DNA of 64,000 nucleotides from Zea mays. Lineage: Eukaryota; Streptophyta; Magnoliopsida; Poales; Poaceae. The notes under the pieces were generated by a model. That model was given only the letters and a program-made list of their open reading frames with translations, ran no database searches and had not been told where the DNA came from. Location of the stretch: contig NC_050101.1 in NCBI RefSeq assembly GCF_902167145.1, positions 115,349,789 through 115,413,788 of the forward strand, given 5' to 3'. Position numbers and translations under genes: made by a program. Positions 34,577 through 47,900 of the stretch are shown here, in pieces; positions within the stretch are counted from its first letter, which is position 1, and each line of letters opens with the position of its first letter.

Positions 34577-37500
34577 ATCTCCCCCTTTTTGGTGATTGAT
34601 GCCAACACAAACCAAAGCAAATATTAAAGTGCAGAAATGAACTAGTTTGCATAAGGTAAGTGCATAGGTTACTTAGAATTAAACCAATATGAAAGCCTTA
34701 TTACATATGAATAAGAGTGAATGGATTGCTTTCCTTTATTTGATATTTTGGACCACTTTTGCACCGCATGTTTTGTTTTTGTAAATCTTTTCAAATTCTT
34801 TTCAAAATTCTTTTGCAAATAGTCAAAGGTATATGAATAAGATTGAAAGAAGCATTTTCAAGATTTGAAATTTCTCCCCCTGTTTCAAATGCCTTTTTCC
34901 TTTGACTAAACAAAATCCCCCCTGAATGAAATTCTCCTCTTAGTGTTCAAGAGGGTTTTACCAATTTTTGTAAATATCAATTGAACAAGATCAAATACAT
35001 TTAGATATCAATTTGAAAAATTCTTGAAAATTTTGAAATTGGTGGTGGTGCGGTCCTTTTGCTTTGGGCTAAATACTTTCTCCCCCTTTGGCATTAATCG
35101 CCAAAAAACGGAGACTTCGAGAGCCCTTTTTTATATTTTCTCCCCATTAATAATAAAGATAAGAGTGAAAGATTATACCAATGTGGAGAGATGGCGGAAT
35201 ACCGGCAAAGAGGAAATAATACCAATGGAGTTGAGTGGAAGCGTTGTCTTTGCCGAATACTCCATTTCCCTTTCAATCTAAGACTAAATACAAGAAATAC
35301 TAATGGAAATACATTAGTCTTAGCCTTGGAACAAGAAGAATAAGAAATATATATGTACCAAATGAAAGAGATATGATCAAAAGATGTGTCAATTAAGCTT
35401 TTTTTATCATAGTTTCATATAATATAGGTGTGATGCTCACGACAGAATATGCACTTATGAAAGCATGTTATAAACATTTTAAACAATTACCCTTAAGGAT
35501 TTCAAAGAGACTTAAGGAGCCTCCACCTTTGGAACAAAGGTAGCTTATCCTCGTTACAAGGTTAAGCTTTAAGCTCTTTGACAATAAAATCACTTCACCT
35601 AGTTTTAACAAAAATGCATTAATGCAGGAATGAAATTTTTGAGAGGTTAAACTAGGTATGAAGCAGGGATAATGCATAAACATGCTTTCTCTTCCTTTTA
35701 TACAAGATATGCAAAGAATGTATTAGAGGAATATTTAGGTACATGTGTAAATGAGAGGAAGTAGTTTACCGTTTTGTACCTTTACATAGAGACGCTCTCT
35801 TCATTGTGCTTTGTCCTTAGTCTTGGTTACTTAAGACCTATATTAAAGACAATGTATGGAAATATTTTGCACAATAGAGAGTTCTACAACTAGTGATCCT
35901 TTTCTAAGTCATTGTTGTCATATATCAAGTAGATCACAAATTGCATAAATTTCTCCTGAATTCTCCTTTTAACTTAGTGCATATCAAGAGAGACATTTAA
36001 TTGATGGTATATGAGGCACTAAGCAACATAAGTGTCAATTGAAGTTATTAATGATCAAACGAATAACTGATGCGATCAAAAGAACAACATATGCATTAGA
36101 TTATCAAATAAGCTTAAAATAGGAGAATCCAGTAAATATGCTACTTTAATAATGAAAGCTACAATCCGTGATAAAGGTGATACTTTTTCAACAATTTGGA
36201 TTGAGTTGTAGCAGCATACTTTATGAGAAACTTATTCTCATACTTGAGACTCCATGAGATCACTAAGAGAAAGTGTTAGTCTCAACATAATCAAGATATA
36301 GAAATGGGCTCCCCCTAAAGACATGCATCAAGAATTTGAATGACTTGGTTAGATGCATTCTCCTTTAAAGACAAATAGAGGGAAGCAATGTACATCTTGA
36401 TTAAGGCATATAAAATCTACGATAATTAGTTTATGCCTTGAATTCTCAAAATGAAAAAGGTTTAGAATACTTACAACCACACCATTGATTAATTTGACGC
36501 TCTTAATGTCTAGGTAGGTGTTGCTGTTTTTGACATCTTTCTTTTCATTTGAGTGTCCTCCTTTTAGAGTTGTCTCTTTTTCCTTTCAAACTTATTGAAA
36601 ATACTTGAAAAAGAGATATTAGCAGCACAAAGGAGTATATGACAAATGATGATTTCTTTAGATAAGAGATCTAAACAATTCATCATCCACAAGTCACACA
36701 GACATGATGTAAAATCCTTAATATTAATGCACATCATTAGAAAAGAGGAATATGCACCTTTTAATATTTCTAATCAATCATAGGAAATTTACTTCTTCAT
36801 ATTGAATTTATTAGCATTACTTAGAAGCATATCAATATGAGAACAGATATAGCAAAGGCATGAATTAGATTCTAATGGACTAGTGCATTTATGAAAACAA
36901 GATTGAATGCACTTCTAGTTGATTTAAGTCCAATAAGGAATCTATTCTTCACATAGGTAGAATATGATAATTTAGAATAAATACCAATTGATGGGAACTA
37001 TTATTGATTAAAGAGATGAGTCCCCATACCTTTGCTTTTACCTTTCCTCCTTTAGGTGAAGAGCAACCTTTGAGGCTTGTGTCTTTTTAATAATTGAACA
37101 TGTACTCACTCTCTTATATTATATTCATAAGTATGCTCAAGAGATATGTCATTAGTAACACAAGCACTAGTTTTCCTTTTAGTAATCATTTTTGAAAGGA
37201 CTGAAAGGTAGATTACTAAAACATGGAAACTTCATAGCATGAACTAGATTATCCCATAGATGATGTTATGCTCAATTTTAACTCATAAAACAAGCATAGA
37301 CAATTTCTTAAGATTATGGAAACAAATCTAATTCATAATCTTGGAGAGCGATGAATGTAAAAGAATCATATCCAATTTAAGCAAGAAGAAGTACATCATA
37401 AATCATTGGATTGATTTTTCTTTTTATGTTAGATATATTACACATTTCCCTAGAGAAACTTATTCTATATAAGTGAGACTACTTAGATCAATTAGACAAA

Positions 37501-38113
37501 AAACGTTAGTCTCACTATTCTAGTCATAGAGAGAACTTTCATTTTATAAGTGTCCTAAGAATTTGAATTTCTTACATGATACCTTATTCTTTTAAGAACC
37601 TGGAGTATCTCTCTATGTCTAGAACATGGCAATAATAGGATGATTAGTGTAAAACATAGCATGAGGTACTTACAATAATTTTAAATCATGTAGATTGCCA
37701 TAATATAGAAATGATGAAAAAGCAATCTACAATATGAGAGGAACTTTCTCCAAAGAATGGTGACATAATTTAAAGATATGTTAAGTGCTTCCTTTTTCTA
37801 TGTGACTACACAAGACACAAGAGAAATGATAATTGAAGATACTTGCACTTAAAGGTATAAGTGTTACCATCCTTTGGCTTTCCTCCATGTCGTAGGCTTT
37901 TGATTTCCCACACAGGATAATCCTTTATTCCCTACAACATCAAAATCTTGCTCGAGATGATATGAGTTGTAGATATAATAACTCAAAATAACTTTGGGTC
38001 AATCTTAAAGATATAGATTATTGTAAGATTGATAGCTTGAGTCAATATGAATTGAATTGATCCTCTCAAGCACTTCCAAAGCTTCATATCATCTCCTTCC
38101 CCTACAAGGCTTG
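34577..38113 (-). other. non-coding interior of element C where pol should be
   Basis: About 3.5 kb of AT-rich sequence with no recognisable pol domain on either strand. Several polypurine-like tracts in complement (near 34577, 34873, 34915 and 35080) crowd the LTR side. Two diverged copies of a block with agaaacttattct ... gttagtctca lie at about 36215-36285 and 37455-37530, so part of the region arose by internal duplication. Confidence 0.6.
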
Positions 38114-39976
38114 TCAAGCATATTTTGGTCCCCATCTCTTGATGGGTCCATCAAGGTTAGTCAACAAAGATCTAGGAACCCAAATGTCCTTTGAGCTAGC
38201 ACTTGGTAAACTCATTACCTTTCTAGCACAAGTTGCAATTTTGGGTTGCCTAGTTACATATGAATCAATTGACAAGTTAGGAGCAGGATAGTTACCAATA
38301 GGACAATCCTTACATTGATGTCCTTTCTTTCGACATATGTAGCAAAGGCAATCTTCATGTCTTGAAGATTTCTTCTTTCCTTGTTTCTTGCTTGCTACAT
38401 GGTTAGTAGATATTTCCCTTTCTAAAACTATGCCTTTTTGTTTCACATGGGGACAAGACTTAACTAAATGTCCCTTCTTAGAGCATTTAAAACAAAGTTT
38501 ATCATCCTTGTTAATAATCAAGCTATTTTCTTTAATATAGGGACATGACCTAATCAAGTGCCCCTTTTCAAAGCATTCACTACACTTCTTACTTTTCTTA
38601 GTGTGAAGTGTGGCTTGATCATTACCTTGGATGTTACCTTGCATGGTGGCATGGTTGAGGCTTTTGGCAGAGGTATTGATTTTCTTCTTTTGTTCCTTCC
38701 TCTTGACAGTCCTCAAATCCTTGACTTTTTCTTCAAGGGATTTTGTGCATGCCACAGTTGTTCCCGTCTCAAGCTTTTTCACCATGTAATCACGATTATC
38801 TTAAGAAGGTTGGGCAGTGCACTTCCCTTTTAGTTGTGTCAAGCTCGTTCTTAGCCTCTCATTTTCTTCCTTGAGCTCTTGACATGCATCATCTTTTGTT
38901 CCTAGAAATTCTAGCTCAAAGGAGGATTTGCTTGTTGACGAGCAACAAGCATTAACACATGGTAATATAGTTTTAATTTGAATACATGTGCATGAGTGAG
39001 GTTGTTGGGATTTTAAGTTTTCTATCACAACCTCATGAGCAATGTCTAACATGATATGATCATTCATAAGGTTTTCATGAGAACATAGAAGCATATCATG
39101 TTTTTCTTGAATGGCTAGATTTTCAATTTTTAGCCTTTCTACTTGGTCCTTAAGCAAGGCATTCCTATTTACTAATTGAGCGACACAAAATAAGGAGTTA
39201 TCTTGCTCAATTGAAATAGATTCATACCTTTGGACCAAATCAACATGAGAGCACTTTAGCTCCTCATGTTCTTTAGTCAACTCTTCAAAGCTTTGCATTT
39301 TTATGGTGAGAATACCTTCTAGCATGTGAAGAGCTTCACTTTGCTCTCTCGCTCTTTTTAGGAGTTTGAGCATGACCACCTTATCTTCTTGGCTTAAATG
39401 AGCGTAGAGTTGCATGAAGCTTCTTTCATCCTCCTCATCCTCATTTGTGCTTCTGCTATCATTTTCATTAGCCACACAACATATGTGGGAGTTGAAATGG
39501 GAAGACAAACCTTTTGGAGAGGTGGATTCATCGTTTGGTCTCCAACGTTCATTTTCTTCTTCTTCCTTCAAAGGATTAGTTTCACAAGGACTAAAGGAAG
39601 TAGAAGCATCAAATGAACTAATATGTTTGGACTCTTCAAATTTACTTTTAATTCTAGTCCAAATATCATGCACATCATGAATAAGTTCATCATATCTCAT
39701 TATGAAGGCACGATAATCTTCTTTGCTAAGAGAACTACTTAAGATGTCATAAGCTAGATAGTTTAAGCGTATACATCTTTGATCCTCCTCGGAAGCATTT
39801 TTCCTATCATTGTCTAAAATTTGTTCTAATTGTGAATCTACGGTTTTAAAAGCATTTATCACACTAGTAGACCAAGAAACATAATTAGAACAATCCAAAA
39901 GTAATATCTCAAGAGTTACCTCATTGTTTTTTGGAGGTGTCCTCTTGTTCTTTTGGGATCTTCTATGAGCCATCAC
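38114..39976 (-). pseudogene. gag of element C, three zinc knuckles, one in-frame stop
   Basis: Starts ATG at 39976; the frame is interrupted by one TAA near 38801-38803 and then stays open in the same frame to 38114. The N-terminal part (block CSNYVSWSTSVINAF) fits a divergent UBN2-like Gag; the centre is strongly coiled coil (LLKRAREQSEALHMLEG onward). The C-terminal part has three CCHC knuckles: CSECFEKGHLIRSC, CFKCSKKGHLVKSC and CYICRKKGHQCKDC. Elements A and B have one each. Gag forms the particle and binds RNA. The primer-binding site lies just upstream (40020). Confidence 0.8.
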
Positions 39977-40022
39977 TTTGAGTTGTTAGACTCAATATGA
40001 AGTGCCTAGCTCTGATACCAAT

Positions 40023-40524
40023 TGAAAGTCGCCTAGAGGGGGGGGGGGGTGAATAGGCGAAACCTGAAAATTATAACTTTAAACCCCGACTAGATCCCTT
40101 GATTAGTGGTTAGAACAAGATGCACAATTATCGGAGTATAAAATTAAGTCCTTTGCTTGCAAAGAGTGTTGCTTTCAAAGAATGCGGAATTGACAAATTA
40201 ATACAACTAATAAATTTATGGAGAATGAAGCAAGAGGGCCTAGATAAGAAGAGCAATAACACGAGTTCTTTCTTGCAAGGTGTTGCTTCTCTAAATGAGA
40301 ATTTAACTTGAAGCAACACAAAATAATGTTAGTAGGGGATAATGCAAGAGAACTTAGAGAGGAAGAAAACAAACAAATCACAAGTAATAAACAAAGAGAC
40401 ACAAGTGATTTGTTTACCGAGGTTCGGTTCTCGAGAACCTAATCCCCGTTGAGGAGTCCACTAAGGACATGTCTTTTTCAACCCTTTCGCTCTCTCTACC
40501 GATCACCAAGACCGGCGAGCTCTT
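40023..40524 (-). repeat. 5' LTR of element C, left part
   Basis: Homologous to 33083-33570. Interrupted at 40524 by element B; continues at 58898. The complement of the primer-binding site, ctctgataccaat, ends at 40022. Confidence 0.85.
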
Positions 40525-41192
40525 TGAAAGTCGCCTAGAGGGGGGGTGAATAGGGCGAAACTGAAATTCTCAAGCTAATCACAACTACAAGCCGGGTTAG
40601 CGTTAGAAATATAATAGAGTGCGCGAGAGAGGGTGCAAAAACAAATCGCAAGCGAATAATGAAGTGAGACACGCGGATTTGTTTTACCGAGGTTCGGTTC
40701 TCTCAAACCTACTCCCCGTTGAGGAGGCCACAAAGGCCGGGTCTTTTTCAACCCTTTCCCTCTCTCAAACGGTCCCTCGGACCGAGTGAGCTTCTCTTCT
40801 CAAATCACTTGGGAATCAAACTTCCCGCAAGGACCACCACACGATTGGTGTCTCTTGCCTCAATTACAAGTGAGTGTTTGATCACAAGAAAGAATCAAGA
40901 AAGAAGAAAGCAATCCAAGCGCAAGAGCTCGAAAGAACACAAGCAAATCTCTCTCTCTAGTCACTAGGGCGTTGTGTGGAGTTTGGAGATGATTTGATCT
41001 CTTTGGTGTGTCTAGAATTGAATGCTAGAGCTCTTGTAAGTAGTTGAGAAGTGGAAAACTTGGATGCAATGAATGGTGGGTGGTTGGGGGTATTTATAGC
41101 CCCAACCACCAAACTAGCCGTTTGGTGAGGCTGTCTGTTCGATGGCGCACCGGACAGTCCGGTGCACACCGGACATGTCTGGTGCGACAGCC
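40525..41192 (-). repeat. 3' LTR of element B, left part
   Basis: Starts tgaaagtcgcctagag after the TSD ctctt. Matches 57613-58280 of the other LTR. Ends with cagcc, the target of element A. Confidence 0.9.
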
Positions 41193-42460
41193 TGAAAGGG
41201 AAATGTGCCTTTGGGCCATTTCTAAGTATTTTGGTGATCGAGTGCCAACACAAGTGTTCAAATGTGAATCTATGCCCATTGGTGAACAAAGTGCAAATCA
41301 AGAGCAAAGGTATGTTTCTAAGTCTTAGTACATTGGTTTTGTGTACTAATATACTTGTCTAAGTATCAGAAACCGAAAGAAGAAGAAAAGAGAAGAGTTG
41401 GCTGTGTACAGCCAAGAGGCTGTTTCGGTCTGGGGCACCGGACTGTCCGGTGGTGCACCGGACAGTGTTCGGTGCGCCAGGCTGCCTCGAGCGAAGTGGC
41501 CGCTCTCGGGAATTTGCCGACGGCGTACGGCTAAAATTCACCGGACCGTCCGGTGTGCACCGGACTGTCCGGTGTGCACCGGACTGTCCGGTGAGCCAAC
41601 GGTCGGCCGGGCCAACGGTCGGCCGCGCGATCTGCGCGGGACACGTGGCCGAGCCAACGGCTAGAAGGGGGCACCAGACTGTCCGGTGTGCACCGGACAT
41701 GTCCGGTGCGCCAACGGCTCCAAGTCTGCCAACGGTCGGCTTCGCCAATTAAGGAAGGGAATCGGGCACCGGACACTGTCCGGTGTACACCGGACTGTCC
41801 GGTGCGCCCGACGACAGAAGGCAAGGATGGCCTTCCAGATTTGTTCTCAACGGCTCCTAGCTACCTTGGGGCTATAAAAGGGACCCCTAGGCGCATGGAG
41901 GAGAACACGAAGCAACCTTAGAGCATTCTTGATCATCCACACTCAATCTTTGCGCATTCGTTTGTCATTCTAAGTGATTCGAGCTCCGTTCTAGTGAGAA
42001 CTTTGAGATAGTCTTTGAGCTCGATTCTTGGCCGTGTGTGTGCGCATTTTGCTGTGGATTTGTGTGTGTTGCTTCCCTTCCTTACTCCGTGATTCTTTGT
42101 GAACATCAAAAGTGTAAGGGCGAGAGGCTCCAAGTTGTGGAGATTCCTCGCGAACGGGATAAGAAAAGAAAAGCATAACACTGTGGTATTCAAGTTGATC
42201 ATTGGATCACTTGAGAGGAGTTGAGTGCAACTCTCGTCCGTTGGGACGCCACAACGTGGAGTAGGCAAGTTTTGTACTTGGCCGAACCACGGGATAAATC
42301 ATTGTGTCTTCTCTGTGTTGAATTCTTTGTGATTATCGTATTGTGCAAAACCTTCTCTCTAGCCACTTGGCGATTATTGTGCTAACACTTAACAAGTTTT
42401 TGTGGCTATAAGTTTAAGTTTCACAGGATCACCTATTCACCCCCCCTCTAGGTGCTCTCA
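41193..42460 (+). repeat. 5' LTR of element A (1,268 bp)
   Basis: Begins TGAAAGGGAAATGTGCC and ends TAGGTGCTCTCA. A TATA-like gctataaaaggg at about 41870 would suit an LTR promoter. CACCGGACTGTCCGGTG units cluster at 41435-41805. Confidence 0.93.
41870..41883 (+). promoter_or_regulatory. TATA box of element A 5' LTR
   Basis: The sequence gggctataaaaggg is a good TATA box; it is repeated at about 49573 in the 3' LTR. It sits just downstream of the palindrome cluster, as expected for U3 of this LTR. Confidence 0.6.
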
Positions 42461-42462
42461 AT

Positions 42463-42475
42463 TGGTATCAGAGCC
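42463..42475 (+). promoter_or_regulatory. primer-binding site of element A
   Basis: TGGTATCAGAGCC immediately after the 5' LTR, complementary to the 3' end of initiator methionine tRNA. Confidence 0.9.
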
Positions 42476-42510
42476 GTTCTCTTCAAGAAAGGGACTAACC
42501 GCCCGAAGAG

Positions 42511-44895
42511 ATGGATCCTAAGGGCAAGGGGATGGTGATCAACGACAAGGAGAAGGAGACCTTCGTCAACGAGCTCAATGATGACAAGCCCACCGACTCA
42601 GGCTCGGGCCACAAAAGAAAAGACGGGAGGAAGAAGAAGACAAGGCGCATCAAGGAAATTGTCTACTACGACAGCGACGAATCTTCCTCCTCCCAAAAGG
42701 ACGACGACGACCACGATAGACGAAAGACGGTTAACTCAAACTTTTCTTTCGATTATTCGCGCATCCCGCATAGTTCAAATGCTCAATTGCTTCCCATTCC
42801 ACTTGGCAAGCCCCCTCACTTTGATGGAGAGGATTACGGATTTTGGAGCCACAAAATGCGTACTCACCTGTTTTCTCTCCATCCAAGCATTTGGGAGATT
42901 GTGGAAAGTGGAATGAAATTTGATAGCTCGGATAGCCCTATGCTTATAAATGAACAAATCCATAGAAATGCACAAGCTACTACTGTTCTATTAGCATCTT
43001 TGTGCAGGGAAGAGTACAATAAGGTGAGCGGCTTGGACAATGCCAAGCAGATCTGGGACACCCTCAAGATCTCTCATGAGGGAAACGATGTCACCTTGCT
43101 CACCAAAATGGAGTTGGTGGAAGGCGAGCTTGGACGGTTCGCAATGATAAGGGGCGAGGAGCCAACTCAAACATACAACCGGCTCAAGACCCTTATCAAC
43201 AAAATAAGGAGCTACGGAAGCACGCGATGGACGGATCACGACATCGTCCGCCTAATGCTAAGGTCCTTTACCGTACTTGATCCTCATTTGGTGAACAATA
43301 TTCGTGAAAATCCTAGGTACACCAAGATGTCGCCCGAAGAAGTTCTAGGGAAGTTCGTAAGCGGGCGAATGATGATCAAGGAGGCAAGATATGTGGACGA
43401 CACGTTGAACGGTCCTATTCATGAGCCTCAACCCATTGCTCTCAAGGCAACGAGGAGCAAGGAGGCGCTACCGAGCAAGGTGGCACAAGTTGAGGCGGCC
43501 GGGCTAAATAATGAGGAGATGGCCCTCATCATTAAGCGCTTCAAGACGGCGCTTAAAGGTCGCAAGGGACAGTCCAGCAAGACCAAGACAAAGGAGAAGC
43601 GCTCGTGCTTCAAATGTGGTAAGATTGGTCATTTCATTGCTAACTGTCCCGATAATGAAAGTGACCAGGAAAAGGGGAACAAAAGGGAGAAGAAGAAGCA
43701 TTACAAGAAGGCCAAGGGCGAGGCACATATCGGAAAAGAGTGGGATTCGGATTGCTCCTCCTCCGACTCCGACAATGAAGGACTCGCCGCCACCGCCTTC
43801 AACAAGTCATCCCTCTTCCCAAACGAGCGTCACACATGCCTCATGGCAAAGGAGAAGAAGGTATGTACTCGAGACAGTAATACTTATGATTCTTCTAGTG
43901 ATGATGAGTCTAGCGATGAGGAAATAGATTACTCTAGCTTGTTCAAGGGATTGGATAGAAATAAAATTGATAAAATCAATGAATTGATTGATGCCTTGAA
44001 TGAGAAGGATAGACTCTTAGAGAAACAAGAGGATTTATTGTATGAAGAACATGATAAATTTGTAGAAGCACAAAGATCTCATGCTCTAGAAGTTAAAAGA
44101 AATGAAATGCTTTCTTGTGAATTATCTTCTTGCCATGAGACAATTTCTAAATTAAGGAGCATTAATGATGATTTGAATGCTAAGTTAGAGATTGCTAGTA
44201 AATCTATCTCTTGTGTAGAAAATGTTGTAACGTGCACTAGGTGTAAAGATATTAACATTGATGCTTATAGTGAACACCTAGCTTGCATTACTAAATTAAA
44301 TGAAGAGGTAGCTAGTCTTAATGCCCAACTTGAGACTAGCAAAAGTGATTTTGATAAGCTAAAATTTGCAAGGGATGCCTACACGATTGGTAGACACCCC
44401 TCAATTAAGGATGGACTTGGCTTCAAGAGAGAAGCCAAGAACTTAACAAACCATAAGGCTCCCATTCCCGCCAAGGAGAAAGGGAAGGCCCCTATGGCTA
44501 GTAGTGTGCAAAAGAACCATGCGTTTATGTATCATGATAAGAGACAAACTAGAAATACTAATAGAAGTTACAATGCTTATGATGATTTCGATTCTCATGA
44601 CATATTTGCTTCTAGTTCTTTCTATGTGCATGATAGAAATGTTGGTAGAAAAAATACTGTTCACAATATGCCTAGGAGAAATGTTGTTAATGTTCCTAGG
44701 AGAATGAATGAACCTTCTACAATTTATCGTGCCTTAAATGCTTCCTTTGCTATTTGTAGAAAGGATAGGAAAATAGTTGCTAGGAAGTTAGGGGCAAAAT
44801 GCAAGGGAGACAAAACTTGCATTTGGGTCCCTAAGGATATTTGCACTAACCTTGTAGGACCCAACATGAGTTGGGTACCTAAGACCCAAGCCTAA
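42511..44895 (+). CDS. gag of element A (794 aa)
   Basis: Intact frame from the first ATG after the primer-binding site. Acidic and basic N-terminus; UBN2-type Gag domain at about residues 90-290 ([18 protein letters not shown], then [18 protein letters not shown]); one CCHC zinc knuckle [14 protein letters not shown] near 366-379; a lysine-rich stretch; a long coiled coil from about 470 to 640. It ends with the repeated W-VPK motif typical of Sirevirus Gag. It assembles the particle and packages RNA. The stop at 44893-44895 comes just before pol, which is in the +1 frame. Confidence 0.93.
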   Translation: MDPKGKGMVINDKEKETFVNELNDDKPTDSGSGHKRKDGRKKKTRRIKEIVYYDSDESSSSQKDDDDHDRRKTVNSNFSFDYSRIPHSSNAQLLPIPLGKPPHFDGEDYGFWSHKMRTHLFSLHPSIWEIVESGMKFDSSDSPMLINEQIHRNAQATTVLLASLCREEYNKVSGLDNAKQIWDTLKISHEGNDVTLLTKMELVEGELGRFAMIRGEEPTQTYNRLKTLINKIRSYGSTRWTDHDIVRLMLRSFTVLDPHLVNNIRENPRYTKMSPEEVLGKFVSGRMMIKEARYVDDTLNGPIHEPQPIALKATRSKEALPSKVAQVEAAGLNNEEMALIIKRFKTALKGRKGQSSKTKTKEKRSCFKCGKIGHFIANCPDNESDQEKGNKREKKKHYKKAKGEAHIGKEWDSDCSSSDSDNEGLAATAFNKSSLFPNERHTCLMAKEKKVCTRDSNTYDSSSDDESSDEEIDYSSLFKGLDRNKIDKINELIDALNEKDRLLEKQEDLLYEEHDKFVEAQRSHALEVKRNEMLSCELSSCHETISKLRSINDDLNAKLEIASKSISCVENVVTCTRCKDINIDAYSEHLACITKLNEEVASLNAQLETSKSDFDKLKFARDAYTIGRHPSIKDGLGFKREAKNLTNHKAPIPAKEKGKAPMASSVQKNHAFMYHDKRQTRNTNRSYNAYDDFDSHDIFASSSFYVHDRNVGRKNTVHNMPRRNVVNVPRRMNEPSTIYRALNASFAICRKDRKIVARKLGAKCKGDKTCIWVPKDICTNLVGPNMSWVPKTQA

Positions 44896-44902
44896 ATTTG
44901 CC

Positions 44903-47900
44903 TTGCAGGTTTATGCATCCGGGGGTTCAAGCTGGATTATCGACAGCGGATGCACAGACCATATGACGGGGGAGAAGAAGATGTTCACCTCCTACGTCAA
45001 GAATAAGGATTCCCAAGATTCAATAATATTCGGTGATGGGAATCAAGGCAAGGTAAAAGGGTTAGGTAAAATTGCAATCTCAAATGAGCACTCTATATCT
45101 AATGTGTTTTTAGTAGAGTCTCTTGGTTACAATTTGCTATCTGTTAGTCAACTATGCAATATGGGATATAATTGTCTTTTTACAAATGTAGATGTGTCTG
45201 TCTTTAGAAGAAGTGATGGTTCACTAGCCTTTAAGGGTGTATTAGACGACAAACTTTACTTAGTTGATTTTGCAAAAGAGGAGGCCGATCTAGATGCATG
45301 CTTAATAGCTAAGACTAGCATGGGCTGGCTGTGGCATCGCCGCTTAGCACATGTGGGGATGAAGAACCTTCACAAGCTTCTAAAGGGAGGACACGTGATA
45401 GGTTTGACTAACGTGCAATTCGAAAAGGATAGACCTTGTGCAGCTTGTCAAGCAGGGAAACAGGTGGGAGGCTCTCATCACACCAAAAATGTGATGACAA
45501 CATCAAGACCCCTGGAGCTGCTACATATGGACCTCTTCGGACCCGTCGCCTATCTGAGTATAGGAGGAAGTAAGTATGGTCTAGTTATCGTTGATGACTT
45601 TTCCCGCTTCACTTGGGTGTTCTTTTTGCAGGATAAGTCTGAAACCCAAGGGACCCTCAAGCGCTTCCTCAGGAGAGCTCAAAATGAGTTTGAGCTCAAG
45701 GTGAAGAAGATAAGGAGCGACAACGGGTCCGAATTCAAGAACCTTCAAGTGGAGGAGTTCCTTGAGGAGGAAGGGATCAAGCACGAGTTCTCCGCTCCCT
45801 ACACACCACAGCAAAATGGTGTGGTAGAAAGGAAGAACAGGACGCTAATCGACATGGCGAGGACGATGCTTGGAGAATTCAAGACCCCCGAGCGTTTTTG
45901 GTCGGAAGCCGTGAACACGGCTTGCCACGCCATCAACAGGGTCTACCTTCATCGCCTCCTCAAGAAGACTTCGTATGAGCTACTAACCGGTAACAAACCC
46001 AATGTATCTTACTTTCGTGTATTTGGGAGCAAGTGCTACATTCTAGTGAAGAAGGGTAGAAATTCTAAATTTGCTCCCAAAGCTGTAGAAGGGTTTTTGT
46101 TAGGTTATGACTCAAATACAAAGGCGTATAGAGTCTTCAACAAATCATCGGGTTTGGTTGAAGTCTCTAGCGACGTTGTATTTGATGAGACTAATGGCTC
46201 TCCAAGAGAGCAAGTTGTTGATTGTGATGATGTAGATGAAGAAGATGTTCCGACAGCCGCTATACGAACCATGGCGATTGGAGAAGTGCGGCCACAGGAA
46301 CAAGATGAACGAGATCAACCTTCTTCCTCAACTATGGTGCATCCCCCAACCGAAGATGACGAACAGGTACCTCAAGTAGAAGCGCTTGATCAAGGGGGAG
46401 CACAAGATGATCAAGTGATGGAGGAAGAAGCGCAACCGACACCTCCGACCCAAGTTCGAGCGATGATTCAAAGGGATCATCCCGTCGACCAAATTCTGGG
46501 TGACATTAGCAAGGGAGTAACTACTCGATCTCGATTAGTTAATTTTTGTGAGCATTACTCCTTTGTCTCTTCTATTGAGCCTTTCAGGGTAGAGGAGGCC
46601 TTGCTAGATCCGGATTGGGTATTGGCCATGCAGGAGGAACTCAACAACTTCAAGCGCAATGAAGTTTGGACACTGGTGCCTCGTCCCAAGCAAAATGTTG
46701 TGGGAACCAAGTGGGTGTTCCGCAACAAACAGGACGAGCACGGGGTGGTGACGAGGAACAAGGCTCGACTTGTGGCAAAAGGTTATGCCCAAGTCGCAGG
46801 TTTGGACTTTGAGGAGACGTTTGCTCCTGTGGCTAGGCTAGAATCAATTCGTATCTTGCTAGCATATGCCGCTCACCATTCTTTCAGATTGTACCAAATG
46901 GATGTGAAGAGCGCTTTCCTCAATGGGCCGATCAAGGAGGAGGTGTACGTGGAGCAACCCCCTGGCTTTGAGGATGAACGGTACCCCGACCACGTGTGTA
47001 AGCTCTCTAAGGCGCTCTATGGACTTAAGCAAGCCCCAAGAGCATGGTATGAATGCCTTAGAGACTTTTTAATTGCTAATGCTTTCAAGGTTGGGAAAGC
47101 CGATCCAACTCTTTTTACTAAGACATGTGATGGTGATTTGTTTGTGTGCCAAATTTATGTCGATGACATAATATTTGGTTCTACTAACCAAAAGTCTTGT
47201 GAAGAGTTTAGCAGGGTGATGACGCAGAAATTCGAGATGTCGATGATGGGCGAGTTGAACTACTTCCTTGGGTTCCAAGTGAAGCAACTCAAGGACGGCA
47301 CCTTCATCTCCCAAACAAAGTACACGCAAGACTTGCTGAAGCGGTTTGGGATGAAGGACGCCAAGCCCGCAAAGGACCGACGGAAACACCGACCTCAACA
47401 AAGGAGGTAAGTCCGTTGATCAAAAAGCATACCGGTCAATGATAGGTTCTTTGCTTTACTTATGTGCTAGTAGACCGGATATTATGCTTAGCGTATGCAT
47501 GTGTGCTAGATTTCAATCCGATCCTAAGGAGTGTCACTTAGTGGCGGTGAAGCGAATTCTTAGATATTTGGTTGCTACGCCTTGCTTCGGGCTCTGGTAT
47601 CCAAAGGGGTCTACCTTTGACTTAGTTGGATACTCAGACTCCGACTATGCTGGATGTAAGGTCGATAGGAAGAGTACATCGGGGACGTGCCAATTCTTAG
47701 GAAGGTCCCTGGTGTCATGGAACTCTAAGAAACAAACCTCCGTTGCCCTATCCACCGCTGAGGCCGAGTACGTTGCCGCAGGACAGTGTTGCGCGCAACT
47801 GCTTTGGATGAGGCAAACCCTCCGGGACTTTGGCTACAGTCTGAGCAAAGTCCCACTCCTATGTGATAATGAGAGTGCTATCCGCATGGCGGAAAATCCT

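Noticed and set aside
41435..41805. A CRISPR-like array of short palindromic repeats
   Set aside because: Irregular spacing, no unique spacers of constant length, and location inside LTRs of a plant genome.
41359..41877. Frames through the CCGGAC-rich LTR region (also 49056-49625, 50106-50655, 58045-58677)
   Set aside because: They come from palindromic repeat units read in both directions; no homology to proteins.
42463..42475. A possible tRNA gene
   Set aside because: Only the 13-nt primer-binding complement is present; no cloverleaf. No rRNA or tRNA gene was seen elsewhere in the window.
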